Assembly (NCBI RefSeq): GCF_020164435.1
Contig: NZ_JAIUDQ010000015.1
Coordinates: 62,001-126,000 of the forward strand
From: Phyllobacterium lublinensis
GTDB taxonomy: Bacteria; Pseudomonadota; Alphaproteobacteria; Rhizobiales; Rhizobiaceae
DNA length: 64,000 nucleotides
Direction: 5' to 3'
Shown: in pieces, positions 18,495 through 29,762 of the stretch
Layout of the letters: each line of letters opens with the position of its first letter
Position numbering within the stretch: the first letter of the stretch is position 1
The notes under the pieces: generated by a model
What the model was told of the DNA's origin: nothing
Databases searched by the model: none
Seen by the model: the letters and a program-made list of their open reading frames with translations, nothing else
Made by a program: the position numbers and the translations under genes

Positions 18495-18525
18495 ATGGGC
18501 CCGGTTCTCCGGGCCCATTTGTTTT
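18495..18525 (+). terminator. Rho-independent terminator of glnK-amtB
   Basis: ATGGGCCCGG (18495-18504) and CCGGGCCCAT (18509-18518) form a perfect 10-base stem with a TTCT loop, followed by TTGTTTT. It lies 23 bases past the amtB stop. Confidence 0.92.
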
Positions 18526-18556
18526 GGGGCTTACTTTTCTTGCCGTGGGAAATTTA

Positions 18557-18675
18557 GTGCGTGGTTCGACAAGCTCACCATGAGAGAGGTTGTGGCATGC
18601 CGACAATCGCGATTCTCGTTGGCTCCTATGGGGTCTGCTCGACGTCCCTCATGGTGATCTTGTCGAACCACGCAC
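18557..18675. repeat. Dispersed palindromic repeat, copy 1
   Basis: The left arm (18557-18584, GTGCGTGGTTCGACAAGCTC then ACCATGAG) and the right arm (18648-18675) are nearly perfect inverted copies, 28 bases each, around a 63-base centre. The same arms recur at 22332-22449 and 46414-46588. It has no coding frame and lies in the amtB-ftsK spacer. It resembles the intergenic palindromic repeats of Rhizobiales (RIME and Bru-RS are known examples); which named family it belongs to I cannot tell. Confidence 0.85.
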
Positions 18676-18794
18676 AGCACCTACATCCGATCCTGCTAAA
18701 TTCCTCCCGGGTTGTTCCCATGGTTAATGCCCCCTTAACCATCGGCGTCTTAATTTGAAGACTCTCGAATCTGCGGCATGTCACAGCCGCCAGT

Positions 18795-21428
<2,634 letters not shown>

Positions 21429-21533
21429 GAAACCGTGCCGTAACGTAACGAATTTGCGCGCAGTTATGGTATGATGAGTGCGGGGTGATTACATAACGTT
21501 CAAATAGTGCGGTTACGTAACAGAATGTGGAAC

Positions 21534-21558
21534 AAGAAACGGGCGCCTGCCGTTTCTT
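21534..21558 (+). terminator. Hairpin between ftsK and lolA
   Basis: AAGAAACGG (21534-21542) pairs perfectly with CCGTTTCTT (21550-21558) around a 7-base loop. It lies 106 bases after the ftsK stop and 61 before lolA. Only a short T-rich end follows, so it may be a weak ftsK terminator or part of the lolA leader. Confidence 0.45.
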
Positions 21559-21618
21559 AGCCATACTGAAGCCAAACTGGCTGAATACAAGCAGGTCATG
21601 ACGACAGGAGACACGACC

Positions 21619-22290
21619 ATGAAAAAGACAAGAGCACCGTTTCGCGCCATTGGCTCGCTTGCCAGAGCCTCAGCGGTTGCGTCCATGGTCGGAATGGGGA
21701 TGCTTGCCGGTGCAAGCGCCGCATTGGTAGCTCCGGCGCTTGCACAAGCGGCCCCCGCCGGTATAGGCGCGGCGCAAGAGATAGCCAACAAATTTTCAGG
21801 TGTTAAAACCCTGACCGGGGACTTCGTTCAGTTCGGCCCGCGCGGCGAGCAGACCGAGGGCACGTTCTATATCGAACGGCCCGGCAAGATCCGCTTCAAC
21901 TACAACAAGCCATCGCCGATACGTGTCATCTCGGACGGCAATTCCGTGGTGATCAACAACCGAAAACTGGATACATGGGATCTCTATCCGCTTTCTAAAA
22001 CGCCGCTGAAACTGCTGCTTGGCAACCAGATCGACCTTTCCGGTGGGCGGGTCAAATCGGTCAAGCAGGAATCGGACATGACCACGATCGTTCTTGGTGA
22101 CAAGTCGGTATTTGGCAATTCCACCATAACGATGATGTTCGACCCGAAGTCGTACGATCTGCGCCAGTGGACAATCACGGATGCCCAGGGACTGGATACG
22201 ACGGTCATGATAACAAATGTTCGCACCGGTGTTCGCTTTGCCGACGACATGTTCAAGATCGATTACACCCGCATTGCCATGAAGAAGTAG
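21619..22290 (+). CDS. lolA: Outer-membrane lipoprotein carrier protein LolA
   Basis: A 223-aa periplasmic LolA-type chaperone that takes lipoproteins from LolCDE to the outer membrane. A long signal peptide (to about residue 44, ending PALAQAAPA) precedes the LolA fold: FSGVKTLTGDFVQFGPRGEQ, TEGTFYIERPGKIRFNYNKP, and the C-terminal YDLRQWTITDAQGLDTTVMI. The start at ATG 21619 (MKKTRAPFRA) has AGGAG 8 bases upstream; the 21598 alternative lacks one. It lies directly between ftsK and xthA. Confidence 0.92.
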   Translation: MKKTRAPFRAIGSLARASAVASMVGMGMLAGASAALVAPALAQAAPAGIGAAQEIANKFSGVKTLTGDFVQFGPRGEQTEGTFYIERPGKIRFNYNKPSPIRVISDGNSVVINNRKLDTWDLYPLSKTPLKLLLGNQIDLSGGRVKSVKQESDMTTIVLGDKSVFGNSTITMMFDPKSYDLRQWTITDAQGLDTTVMITNVRTGVRFADDMFKIDYTRIAMKK

Positions 22291-22331
22291 CGCAGCCTTG
22301 CGCCTGTCGAAATCTTTTGGCATGACGCGCA

Positions 22332-22449
22332 TGCGTGGTTCACCAAGCTCTACATGAGTGAAGCGGGCTTTGTGTCGTTAAGCCGCCGATACAGGCGGCT
22401 ATCGATTGCGACGATCGCCGTCCCTCATGTGAGCTTGTCGAACCACGCA
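22332..22449. repeat. Dispersed palindromic repeat, copy 2
   Basis: The left arm 22332-22358 (TGCGTGGTTCACCAAGCTCT, then ACATGAG) and the right arm 22424-22449 match copies 1 and 3. The centre has its own small hairpin (AGCCGCC/GGCGGCT at 22381-22400). It fills most of the lolA-xthA spacer and carries no gene. Confidence 0.85.
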
Positions 22450-22485
22450 ATAGCCTAGAGCAGCCCATTCACGCCGCGAGATCCC

Positions 22486-23292
22486 ATGCCTTTTTCCGTC
22501 GCTACCTGGAACATCAATTCGGTGCGCCTGCGCTTGCCGCTGGTCCTGAAATTCCTGGCTGATCATCGGCCGGACGTCCTTTGCCTGCAGGAAACGAAAT
22601 GCCCGGACGATCTCTTTCCGCGCGATGCCTTTCGCGAAGCCGGATATGAACATGTCGAAATCAGTGGTCAAAAGGGCTACCACGGCGTTGCAACGCTATC
22701 ACGCCGTCCTCTGGAGGAAGCGGCTCGGGTGGGGTTCTGCAACATTGCCGATTGCCGGCACTTGAGCACGGTGGTGACTGCCGGATCAAAACGGCTGCGC
22801 ATCCACAATTTCTACGTTCCCGCGGGTGGTGATGAGCCCGACCCGGAGATCAATCCAAAATTCGCTCACAAACTTGGTTTCCTCGACGAGATGAAGGCCA
22901 TGAATGCGGTACACGGCGATGGACACGCGTCCCTGCTGGTCGGCGATCTCAACATCGCGCCGCTGGAAACCGATGTCTGGTCGCACAAACAGTTGTTGAA
23001 GGTTGTCAGTCATACACCGATCGAGACCGAAGGGCTCGAAGCGCTGCGCACGAATGGCGGGTGGAGCGATTTGATGCGCCATCACATTCCGCCGACCGAG
23101 AAAATCTATACCTGGTGGAGCTACCGTGCTGCCGATTGGGCGGCGGCAGATCGCGGCCGCCGACTTGATCACATCTGGGGGTCGCCGGACCTCGAACATG
23201 ATCTGACCGACATCACGGTCTTGCGTGAGGCGCGAGGTTGGGACCGTCCTTCGGACCACGTGCCGGTCATCGCCCGATTCAATATGGATTGA
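22486..23292 (+). CDS. xthA: Exodeoxyribonuclease III (AP endonuclease)
   Basis: A 268-aa XthA-type nuclease that cuts at abasic sites and trims 3' ends in base excision repair. Catalytic blocks of the exonuclease-endonuclease-phosphatase fold are present in order: ATWNINSVRLR (Asn), CLQETKC (metal-binding Glu), GDLNIAPLETDVW (Asp and Asn), and SDHVPVIARF (catalytic Asp-His) at the end. Length is normal. It follows repeat copy 2 and converges with the cyclic-nucleotide-binding gene. Confidence 0.96.
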   Translation: MPFSVATWNINSVRLRLPLVLKFLADHRPDVLCLQETKCPDDLFPRDAFREAGYEHVEISGQKGYHGVATLSRRPLEEAARVGFCNIADCRHLSTVVTAGSKRLRIHNFYVPAGGDEPDPEINPKFAHKLGFLDEMKAMNAVHGDGHASLLVGDLNIAPLETDVWSHKQLLKVVSHTPIETEGLEALRTNGGWSDLMRHHIPPTEKIYTWWSYRAADWAAADRGRRLDHIWGSPDLEHDLTDITVLREARGWDRPSDHVPVIARFNMD

Positions 23293-23404
23293 TAATCGGG
23301 ACAAGCCGCGCTTGAGCGAAGAAATCGCCAATCTGAATCAATAAATCGCAGAATTCGTCCGAGAATTTCGACCGCAGCTCGAAACAATGAGGTGGCAGCG
23401 TGTG

Positions 23405-23863
23405 CTAGCGTTCGCCGAACAGATGTTCGTATCGGGTGATCGCCTCGATCATTTCACTGAGATCAGCGGCGATCTGATCATGCAAGGCGGCGGCAATATC
23501 GGGGTATTCCTCAAGGATACGCCTGAAAAGCGAACGGTTGAGCCGGATGACCTCCGTCTCGGTTTCGGCCATGGCGCTGGTCAACCGCTTTGTCTGGGCG
23601 ATGATCGCCATCTCGCCGAGGACGGCGCCCGGCCCGACATTCTTCAACACGACGCGGCCGGAAGGCCCTTCGCGAAACAGAGAAATCTCACCGCGATCAA
23701 TGACATAGGCGCAATCGGCGGATTGGCCTTCGCGGTAAAGCTCCCGGCCCTCCCTCAGGACGAGCCGCTCGGTTCCGAAGGCAAGCAATCGCAACTGGTC
23801 GCGCGTAAACGTCTCGAACAGCCCCACAGTCTCCAGAATGCGAATATCATCTTCAATTGCCAT
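23405..23863 (-). CDS. Cyclic-nucleotide-binding domain protein
   Basis: A 152-aa protein that is almost entirely one cNMP-binding beta barrel. The core YREGQSADCAYVIDRGEISL and GPGAVLGEMAIIAQTKRLTS (the phosphate-binding cassette region) are visible. The cassette has GEMAII but lacks the usual Arg-Ser/Thr pair directly after, so cAMP binding is not certain. There is no DNA-binding helix-turn-helix, so it is not a Crp-type regulator alone. It sits 38 bases downstream of the response regulator on the same strand, suggesting a joint signalling unit. Confidence 0.88.
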   Translation of the reverse strand: MAIEDDIRILETVGLFETFTRDQLRLLAFGTERLVLREGRELYREGQSADCAYVIDRGEISLFREGPSGRVVLKNVGPGAVLGEMAIIAQTKRLTSAMAETETEVIRLNRSLFRRILEEYPDIAAALHDQIAADLSEMIEAITRYEHLFGER

Positions 23864-23901
23864 GCAATTACAGACATATACCTAGATTGGCCCCATCGGC
23901 A

Positions 23902-24585
23902 TCAAGGAATGAGCTTGTATCCCCCGCTTTCGGTGACAAGTATGGTCGAATTCGACGGATCGTGCTCAATTTTCTGCCGCAACCTATAGACGTGGGTTTC
24001 CAGCGTGTGCGTGGTCACCCCCGAATTGTAACCCCAAACTTCCTCCAGTAGAACGTCACGGGTGATGACCTTACCACCCGCACGGTAAAGATATTTTATA
24101 ATGGCGACTTCCTTCTCGGTAAGCCTGATCTTGCCACCCTTGGCGTCGATCAGCATCTTCTGTCCGGGCTTGAACGTGTAGGGCCCAACGACGAAAGTGG
24201 CGTCTTCACTCTGTTCGTGCTGACGTAGCTGTGCACGAATTCGCGCCAGCAGCACTGCAAACCGGAACGGTTTCGTTACGTAGTCGTTTGCCCCCGACTC
24301 CAGACCCAGAATGGTATCCGAATCGGTATCGTGCCCGGTCAGCATGATGACTGGAGCCTTGAACCCGCCCTTGCGAAGCAGTTTTACCGCCTCGCGTCCA
24401 TCCATGTCGGGAAGGCCGACATCCATGATCAATAGATCGACAACCCCGTTTCGTGCTGCCTGGACACCCTTGGTGGCGTTATCTTCCTCTATGATCTGGA
24501 ATTCTTCATAAAGGCTCAACTGCTCAACCAGAATTGCCCGCAGGTCCGAATCGTCGTCGACGATAAGAATGGTACGCGCTGTCAT
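23902..24585 (-). CDS. OmpR/PhoB-type response regulator
   Basis: A 227-aa two-component response regulator. The receiver has the acidic pair (IVDDDSD near 9-13), phosphoacceptor Asp55 (LLIMDVGLPDMDG) and the conserved Lys in YVTKPFR. The C-terminal winged helix (LTEKEVAIIKYLYRAGGKVI, THTLETHVYRLRQKIE) binds DNA. No histidine kinase is adjacent, so it is an orphan in this window. GGGAGA lies just before the ATG. It is divergent from the L,D-transpeptidase and is followed by the cNMP-binding gene. Its target genes are not known. Confidence 0.95.
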   Translation of the reverse strand: MTARTILIVDDDSDLRAILVEQLSLYEEFQIIEEDNATKGVQAARNGVVDLLIMDVGLPDMDGREAVKLLRKGGFKAPVIMLTGHDTDSDTILGLESGANDYVTKPFRFAVLLARIRAQLRQHEQSEDATFVVGPYTFKPGQKMLIDAKGGKIRLTEKEVAIIKYLYRAGGKVITRDVLLEEVWGYNSGVTTHTLETHVYRLRQKIEHDPSNSTILVTESGGYKLIP

Positions 24586-24714
24586 CAGATCTCCCGCAAC
24601 TGGAAAGAAGTGGTTGGAATTTAAGTCGAATTAGACAGGAAAGATAGAGCATCGACTTGATATTGGTTATGCAGCGCATCAGTCTGATACAAAAATGCTT
24701 TTTATGAGGCACGC

Positions 24715-25248
24715 ATGAGTCGCAGGTCATTGAAATTGATTGACGTTCGCCCGCGGCCCGGTCATCCAAGCCAGGGTCAGATGATCGCTGGCAATGTGAT
24801 TCTGCGTTGCGCGCTGGGCAAGGGCGGAATCACAGCGTTCAAGCGTGAGGGTGACGGCGGGACACCCCTGGCGCGGATGCGCCTTCTCTATGGATTCAAG
24901 CGCCCTGACAAGAACGTCACCGGCCCCAGTTCCCTGCAGTTGCGTCAACTGCGGAGCAATGATGGCTGGTGCGAGGTCAGCAGTGATCGGAACTACAACC
25001 GCAGGGTCCGCATACCATATGCGGCGAGCCACGAGACGATGTGGCGCAAGGACAATCTGTACGATGTTTGCATCGTCATGGACTGGAACATAAAGCCGCG
25101 ACGCCGTACCAAAGGCAGCGCCATCTTCTTCCATCTTGCACGGCAGGGTTATACGCCAACGGAAGGTTGCATTGCTCTGAGCCGGGCCGATATGGACCGG
25201 CTCCTGCCACATCTTTCCGGCAAAACCGTTATTCGCGTGTTGCGCTAG
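24715..25248 (+). CDS. L,D-transpeptidase catalytic domain (YkuD) protein
   Basis: A 177-aa YkuD-fold protein. The active-site pattern is present as His140 in AIFFHLARQ and Cys152 in TEGCIALS; the residue before Gly-Cys is Glu where many family members have His (SHGC), as in a known subgroup. Such enzymes make 3-3 peptidoglycan crosslinks or attach proteins to the wall. No signal peptide is evident (MSRRSLKLIDVRPRPG), which is odd for a periplasmic enzyme. Its stop shares CTAG with the convergent methyltransferase. It is divergent from the response regulator and could be its target. Confidence 0.85.
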   Translation: MSRRSLKLIDVRPRPGHPSQGQMIAGNVILRCALGKGGITAFKREGDGGTPLARMRLLYGFKRPDKNVTGPSSLQLRQLRSNDGWCEVSSDRNYNRRVRIPYAASHETMWRKDNLYDVCIVMDWNIKPRRRTKGSAIFFHLARQGYTPTEGCIALSRADMDRLLPHLSGKTVIRVLR

Positions 25249-25916
25249 CCCTTGAGGCGCCAGACGGTCGTTCGCTTGACCTCGGAGTCTTCAAGAGCCC
25301 GGGTCACTGCAACCGAATAGACTGCAAGCGGCTCGAGCATGTCCTTGGGAAGATAGGATCGGCCGGGATCACCGATGATGATACGGGCGCCGCGCCTTGC
25401 AAGGCGCGCAAACCAGGGTGTCAGCTGGTCTGCCATCATCTTGTCGTAGAAGACGTCACCTGCGAGGATCACATCCCAGCCGCCATCCGTGCCAATCAGA
25501 TCCTCGATTCTGATGTTAAGGACTGCCCGATTCGCCTCCGCATTGAGTGCTATTGCCTGCCGGGCAAACTGATCGATATCACAGGCGACCGTGTCAGCCG
25601 CCCCCGCCTTATACGCCGCAATGCCGACAAGTCCGGAGCCTGATGCAAAATCAAGCACCATCGCATCCGAAACCGACGCGGGATGGTCGAGCACATAACG
25701 CGCCACGCCTTGCCCGCCTGCCCAGGCGAAAGCCCAGAATGGCGGTGGCAGTCCGAGCGTTGCGAGCTCTTCTTCTGTCCGGTGCCAAAGATCATGGGCT
25801 TCATCGGCAAGGTGGAGCTTTATTTCCGGGACGTGCGGCGGGGTTTGGAGAACCGTGTTGGCCAGGACGAACCGGCGAAAACGATCGGAGGCAGGGTCGA
25901 GAACAAGCTCATCCAT
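25245..25916 (-). CDS. Class I SAM-dependent methyltransferase, ETFB lysine methyltransferase-like
   Basis: A 223-aa Rossmann methyltransferase. Motif I is VLDFASGSGLVGIAAYKAGA near residues 85-105, the acidic residue after strand 2 is in VACDIDQFA, and the post-II motif is DVILAGDVFYDKMM. The combination with WAFAWAGGQGVARYVLDHP fits the METTL20/ETFBKMT group that methylates electron-transfer flavoprotein beta; bacterial members have been described in Agrobacterium. The substrate here is inferred. The start is ATG 25916; a TTG at 25922 is possible. It is last in the tsaD-gpsA run. Confidence 0.82.
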   Translation of the reverse strand: MDELVLDPASDRFRRFVLANTVLQTPPHVPEIKLHLADEAHDLWHRTEEELATLGLPPPFWAFAWAGGQGVARYVLDHPASVSDAMVLDFASGSGLVGIAAYKAGAADTVACDIDQFARQAIALNAEANRAVLNIRIEDLIGTDGGWDVILAGDVFYDKMMADQLTPWFARLARRGARIIIGDPGRSYLPKDMLEPLAVYSVAVTRALEDSEVKRTTVWRLKG

Positions 25917-25925
25917 CGGCAAAAG

Positions 25926-26354
25926 TCATTCCGGCGCCGGAACCAGTCCGCCCATACGGCAGACTTCTTTCCATTCGTCGGCTGTAACCGGCTGTACGGA
26001 AAGACGCATCGACGTAACCAGAGCCATCTTTTCCAGTTTTGGATTGGCCTTGACGTCTTTGAGGGTCACCGGCACAGGCACGTCCTTGACGGCGCGGATA
26101 TCGACACACTCCCAGCGAGGATCGTCCGTCGTCGAATCATGATGCACCAAGGCACAGACTTCGACAATGCCAACCACCTCCAACCCATCATTGGAATGGT
26201 AGAAGAAGCCCTTGTCCCCGATTTGCATGGCACGCATATTGTTGCGCGCTTGGTAGTTGCGCACGCCGGTCCATTCGGTGCCCTTGGCGCCAGCCGCCTT
26301 TTGCTTGTCCCACGACCATGCGTCCGGTTCGGATTTGAAAAGCCAGAATGCCAT
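25926..26354 (-). CDS. EVE-domain protein
   Basis: A 142-aa stand-alone EVE domain (PUA-like fold, relative of eukaryotic THYN1). The signature is visible: WLFKSEPDAWSWDKQ at the start, EWTGVRNYQARNNMRAMQIG, and FFYHSN. EVE domains are thought to read modified bases in DNA or RNA. The gene lies between the YciI and methyltransferase genes, with 9-base gaps on each side, so it is surely co-transcribed with them. Its ligand is unknown. Confidence 0.92.
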   Translation of the reverse strand: MAFWLFKSEPDAWSWDKQKAAGAKGTEWTGVRNYQARNNMRAMQIGDKGFFYHSNDGLEVVGIVEVCALVHHDSTTDDPRWECVDIRAVKDVPVPVTLKDVKANPKLEKMALVTSMRLSVQPVTADEWKEVCRMGGLVPAPE

Positions 26355-26363
26355 CTTGGAGCC

Positions 26364-26654
26364 CTATTTGCTGTCCGGATTCTTGATTGCCCAGTTCCAT
26401 GGGCGGATATCAACTGATGCGAAAAGACCAGCCTTGGCGTAGGGATCGCCAGCGGCAATTGACCTTGCCGCTGCGACATCGCTCGCATCGATCACGACAA
26501 GACTGCCATTGGGTTTCCCATCATCGTCCAGGAACGGTCCGGCAAATTTCAATCGATCACCTAAGCCATTCAAATAGTTCAGATGAGCCGTGCGTGTGTC
26601 AAGGCGCACCTGGAGGTGGTCGGGCCTGTCGGTGCAAAGGAGGGCATAGAGCAT
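26364..26654 (-). CDS. YciI-family protein
   Basis: A 96-aa YciI-like ferredoxin-fold protein. The conserved pattern is MLYALLCTDRPDHLQVRLDT with the later His (RTAHLNYLNGLGDRLKFAG) and Asp (VVIDASDVAAARSIAAGDPY). YciI proteins are small enzymes or ligand-binding proteins with a His-Asp site; the activity is not established here. It lies 15 bases after gpsA and 9 before the EVE gene on the minus strand. Confidence 0.9.
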   Translation of the reverse strand: MLYALLCTDRPDHLQVRLDTRTAHLNYLNGLGDRLKFAGPFLDDDGKPNGSLVVIDASDVAAARSIAAGDPYAKAGLFASVDIRPWNWAIKNPDSK

Positions 26655-26669
26655 TCGTCGTCTCCGGGT

Positions 26670-27656
26670 TCAGTCTTCATTCTTGAGCGGACGCGCAAGC
26701 AAAGCTTCCATGGCTTCATCAATGGTGATGCGGCGGTCCAGGATTTCCGCCACGGCCGCGATGATCGGCGCCTCAATATTGTTGCGGGCGGCGAGTTCAA
26801 CAGCCACAGCGGCTGTGGCAACACCCTCCGCCAGTGGCCGGCCGGCCAGATCTTCGCCGCGGCCGAGGGCAAGACCGTAGGAATAATTGCGCGATTGCGG
26901 GGTCGAGCAGGTCAGCATCAGGTCACCGAGGCCGGAGAGACCCATGATCGTTTCCGGTTTGGCGCCGAGCGCGTTCCCGATGCGCCGCAACTCGACAAAT
27001 CCGCGCGTAACAAGAGCTGCCTGGGCACTTGCTCCGAATCCCCGTCCGACTGCCGCACCAGCAGCGATGGCAAGCACGTTCTTCAGCGCTCCACCAACCT
27101 CCACACCGGTCAGATCATCGGTCGAATAACAGCGGAATGTCGGGCCGGACAACATCAGTGCAATACGGTCGGCAAGAGCTCGGCTGTTGGCAGCCACGGT
27201 AACCGCTGTTGGCAATCCTTTAGCCACATCGGTAGCAAAACTTGGCCCCGACAGGGCTCCAAGCGAATGGCCGGGCAAAATTCGCGCGACGAGCTCCGAC
27301 ATAAGCAGTCCGCTCTTGCGCTCAATGCCCTTGGCGCAGACGACAAGCGGCGTTGCGACCGGAATCACGTCTTTCCATTCATCCATCGCCTCGGCCAGGG
27401 ATTGGGCTGGTACGACACAAAGGATCAGGTCACTGTTGCTCATGACCTCCTCGGCATTGGTGCTGGCCTTCAACATCGGATGGAGATCGATGTCGGGCAG
27501 GTAAGTGTTGTTGCGGTGATTTCGGTTGATCGAGTCAACGGTTGAAGCATCGCGCGCGTAAAGACGCACCGCATTGCCGTTCGATGCTGCCATGCTACCG
27601 AGGGCCGTGCCCCAGGCACCGCCGCCGAGTACTGCGATCGTGGGCTGGCTGCTCAT
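26670..27656 (-). CDS. gpsA: Glycerol-3-phosphate dehydrogenase [NAD(P)+]
   Basis: GpsA (328 aa) reduces dihydroxyacetone phosphate to sn-glycerol-3-phosphate for phospholipid synthesis. The nucleotide fold is [20 protein letters not shown] near residues 8-27. [18 protein letters not shown] and [18 protein letters not shown] follow, and the catalytic Lys region [20 protein letters not shown] is intact. The start at 27656 (MSSQPTIAV) overlaps the tsaD stop by four bases, so translation is coupled. Confidence 0.97.
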   Translation of the reverse strand: MSSQPTIAVLGGGAWGTALGSMAASNGNAVRLYARDASTVDSINRNHRNNTYLPDIDLHPMLKASTNAEEVMSNSDLILCVVPAQSLAEAMDEWKDVIPVATPLVVCAKGIERKSGLLMSELVARILPGHSLGALSGPSFATDVAKGLPTAVTVAANSRALADRIALMLSGPTFRCYSTDDLTGVEVGGALKNVLAIAAGAAVGRGFGASAQAALVTRGFVELRRIGNALGAKPETIMGLSGLGDLMLTCSTPQSRNYSYGLALGRGEDLAGRPLAEGVATAAVAVELAARNNIEAPIIAAVAEILDRRITIDEAMEALLARPLKNED

Positions 27657-28735
27657 GCCTTTGCACCCCTTCTGCCGGCGCCAATCAAGGGCGCCGACTG
27701 CATATCTAGAGGCCATCGCGAGCGGGGCGCAATATCAAGTGAATCGGCAGGTGCATTCTCGTTGGCCCGCTCCGCGCCTGCCCAGGCAATCATTGCCGCA
27801 TTATCGGTGCACAGCGCCAGCGGTGGCGCGATAAAACGGAAGCCACGCTCCGAGCATAGCTTTTGCAAACCAGTGCGCAAAACATTGTTTGCGGCGACGC
27901 CGCCTGCGACGACCAGTGCGGGCTTCTCGACGTCTGGGAACGTTTGCCGGAATCGCAGCAGAGACCGGGACACGCGATCTTCGAGAGTTTCGGCGACGGC
28001 GGTCTGGAATGCTGCACAAATATCGTCGACGTCGACTGCCGATAGCGGCTCGAGCGACGTCGCCAACTGGCGGACAGCTGTTTTCAGGCCAGAGAACGAG
28101 AAATCAAGACGCTCCTCACCCTTCAGTGGGCGCGGCAGTGTGAAACGGGAGGGGTCGCCCCGAAGTGCCGCCCTCTCAACTTCTGGTCCGCCGGGATAGG
28201 GAAGTCCGAGCAGTTTGGCGGTCTTGTCGAATGCCTCCCCCAGTGCGTCATCGATGGTTGTGCCAAGCCGCTCATAATTGCCAAGTCCCTTGACCAGCAC
28301 CATCTGCGTGTGGCCGCCGGAGACCAGCAGAAGCAGATAGGGAAAATCAATCCGGTCTGTAAGGCGCGGCGTAAGTGCGTGGCCTTCAAGGTGATTGACC
28401 GCATAGAACGGCTTTTGCGCCGCCATGGCGATCGCTTTCCCGGTCATCAGTCCCACGATCAACCCGCCTACCAGGCCGGGACCTGCGGTCGCTGCCACCG
28501 CGTCCACCTCGTTCAGCGTGATGTGTGCCTCGTGCAATGCCTGGTCGATCAGCCGGTCGAGCACTTCGACATGGGCGCGCGCAGCGATTTCCGGTACAAC
28601 GCCACCATAGGGCGCGTGATCGGCAATCTGGCTCAAAACGATGCTCGACAAGATGCGTCCGTTGCCCTCGTCGTCACGTTCGACAATCGCGGCAGCTGTT
28701 TCGTCACAACTTGTCTCAATACCTAGAACACGCAT
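27653..28735 (-). CDS. tsaD: tRNA N6-adenosine threonylcarbamoyltransferase
   Basis: TsaD (360 aa) transfers threonylcarbamoyl to A37 of tRNAs that read ANN codons. The ASKHA fold begins [16 protein letters not shown]. The metal-binding HxxxH is in [13 protein letters not shown] (about 110-115), followed by [32 protein letters not shown] and a C-terminal Asp-containing [11 protein letters not shown] complete the site. The start at 28735 ([12 protein letters not shown]) fits the family; the longer frame is not supported. It is divergent from hemC, an order conserved in many proteobacteria. Confidence 0.97.
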   Translation of the reverse strand: MRVLGIETSCDETAAAIVERDDEGNGRILSSIVLSQIADHAPYGGVVPEIAARAHVEVLDRLIDQALHEAHITLNEVDAVAATAGPGLVGGLIVGLMTGKAIAMAAQKPFYAVNHLEGHALTPRLTDRIDFPYLLLLVSGGHTQMVLVKGLGNYERLGTTIDDALGEAFDKTAKLLGLPYPGGPEVERAALRGDPSRFTLPRPLKGEERLDFSFSGLKTAVRQLATSLEPLSAVDVDDICAAFQTAVAETLEDRVSRSLLRFRQTFPDVEKPALVVAGGVAANNVLRTGLQKLCSERGFRFIAPPLALCTDNAAMIAWAGAERANENAPADSLDIAPRSRWPLDMQSAPLIGAGRRGAKA

Positions 28736-28830
28736 CGATAAAACCTGATATCCTTCGACGCATTGCCCGTCGAGGGGAAGCCCGTTATTAGACGTTCCAA
28801 ACTGAACTCGCGTAACACGGACAGCGGCCA

Positions 28831-29760
28831 ATGCAAACAAAAACGCTCAAGATCGGTACACGTGGGAGTGCGCTTGCGCTTGCACAAGCCCGTGAGACGC
28901 GTGACAGACTAATTAGAGCGCATGGGCTGCGCGAGGACGAAATCGACATCGTCGTCATTTCCACGAGTGGCGATCGTATTCAGGACCGTCCATTGGCGGA
29001 AGTTGGCGGCAAGGGTCTGTTTACGCTTGAGATCGAAGAGCAGCTGGCCGATGGTCGTATCGATCTTGCTGTTCATTCATCCAAGGATATGCCGACATTC
29101 CTGCCCGAAGGCCTGCACCTTTCAATCTTTTTGGAGCGTGAAGACCCGCGCGATGCGTTCATCGGCCGGGACGTCAAGCGATTGCTTGATCTGCCGCATG
29201 GAGCGGTTGTCGGGTCTGCTTCCTTGCGACGCCAGGCACTGATCCGGCGTGCCCGCCCTGACCTCAAAGTGGTCAATTTTCGCGGCAACGTCGAGACGCG
29301 CCTGCGTAAACTTGACGCTGGCGACGTTGACGCGACTTTTCTCGCCTATGCCGGGTTGCGCCGTCTGGGTCTTGGGGAAGCTGCTACAGAATTGATGGAT
29401 GTCAAAACCTTTCCGCCAGCGCCCGGACAGGGGGCGATTACAGTGGAAAGCCGCATCGGTGATCAGCGGATAGATGCGCTGCTTGGGCCACTCAATCACC
29501 GGCCCACATCAACTGCTCTCGTCTGCGAACGCGCCTTCCTTGCCGGCCTCGACGGGTCATGCCGGACGCCAATAGCCGGTCTTGCTACCGTGTCGGGCGA
29601 TCGATTGCAGTTCCATGGAATGATCCTTTTGCCGGACGGCAGCGAAGTTCATGAAGTGACGGGAGAGGGAACGCTCTCCGATGCCATGGGCATTGGCCGG
29701 GATGCAGCTTTGCGCATCAGGAAACAGGCGGGGGCACATTTCTTCACGGATTGGCTCTAG
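28831..29760 (+). CDS. hemC: Hydroxymethylbilane synthase (porphobilinogen deaminase)
   Basis: HemC (309 aa) joins four porphobilinogens into hydroxymethylbilane. [19 protein letters not shown] opens the protein; [15 protein letters not shown] and [18 protein letters not shown] hold the substrate-binding Asp and Arg residues. Cys244 in [11 protein letters not shown] carries the dipyrromethane cofactor. It leads a plus-strand run into hemD, the mic60-like gene and hemY-like gene. The 95-base space to tsaD must hold promoters for both directions. Confidence 0.97.
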   Translation: MQTKTLKIGTRGSALALAQARETRDRLIRAHGLREDEIDIVVISTSGDRIQDRPLAEVGGKGLFTLEIEEQLADGRIDLAVHSSKDMPTFLPEGLHLSIFLEREDPRDAFIGRDVKRLLDLPHGAVVGSASLRRQALIRRARPDLKVVNFRGNVETRLRKLDAGDVDATFLAYAGLRRLGLGEAATELMDVKTFPPAPGQGAITVESRIGDQRIDALLGPLNHRPTSTALVCERAFLAGLDGSCRTPIAGLATVSGDRLQFHGMILLPDGSEVHEVTGEGTLSDAMGIGRDAALRIRKQAGAHFFTDWL

Positions 29761-29762
29761 AA

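Noticed and set aside
17221..18606. 461-codon open frame on the minus strand
   Set aside because: Antisense to amtB and running through its terminator; acidic/His-rich mirror text.
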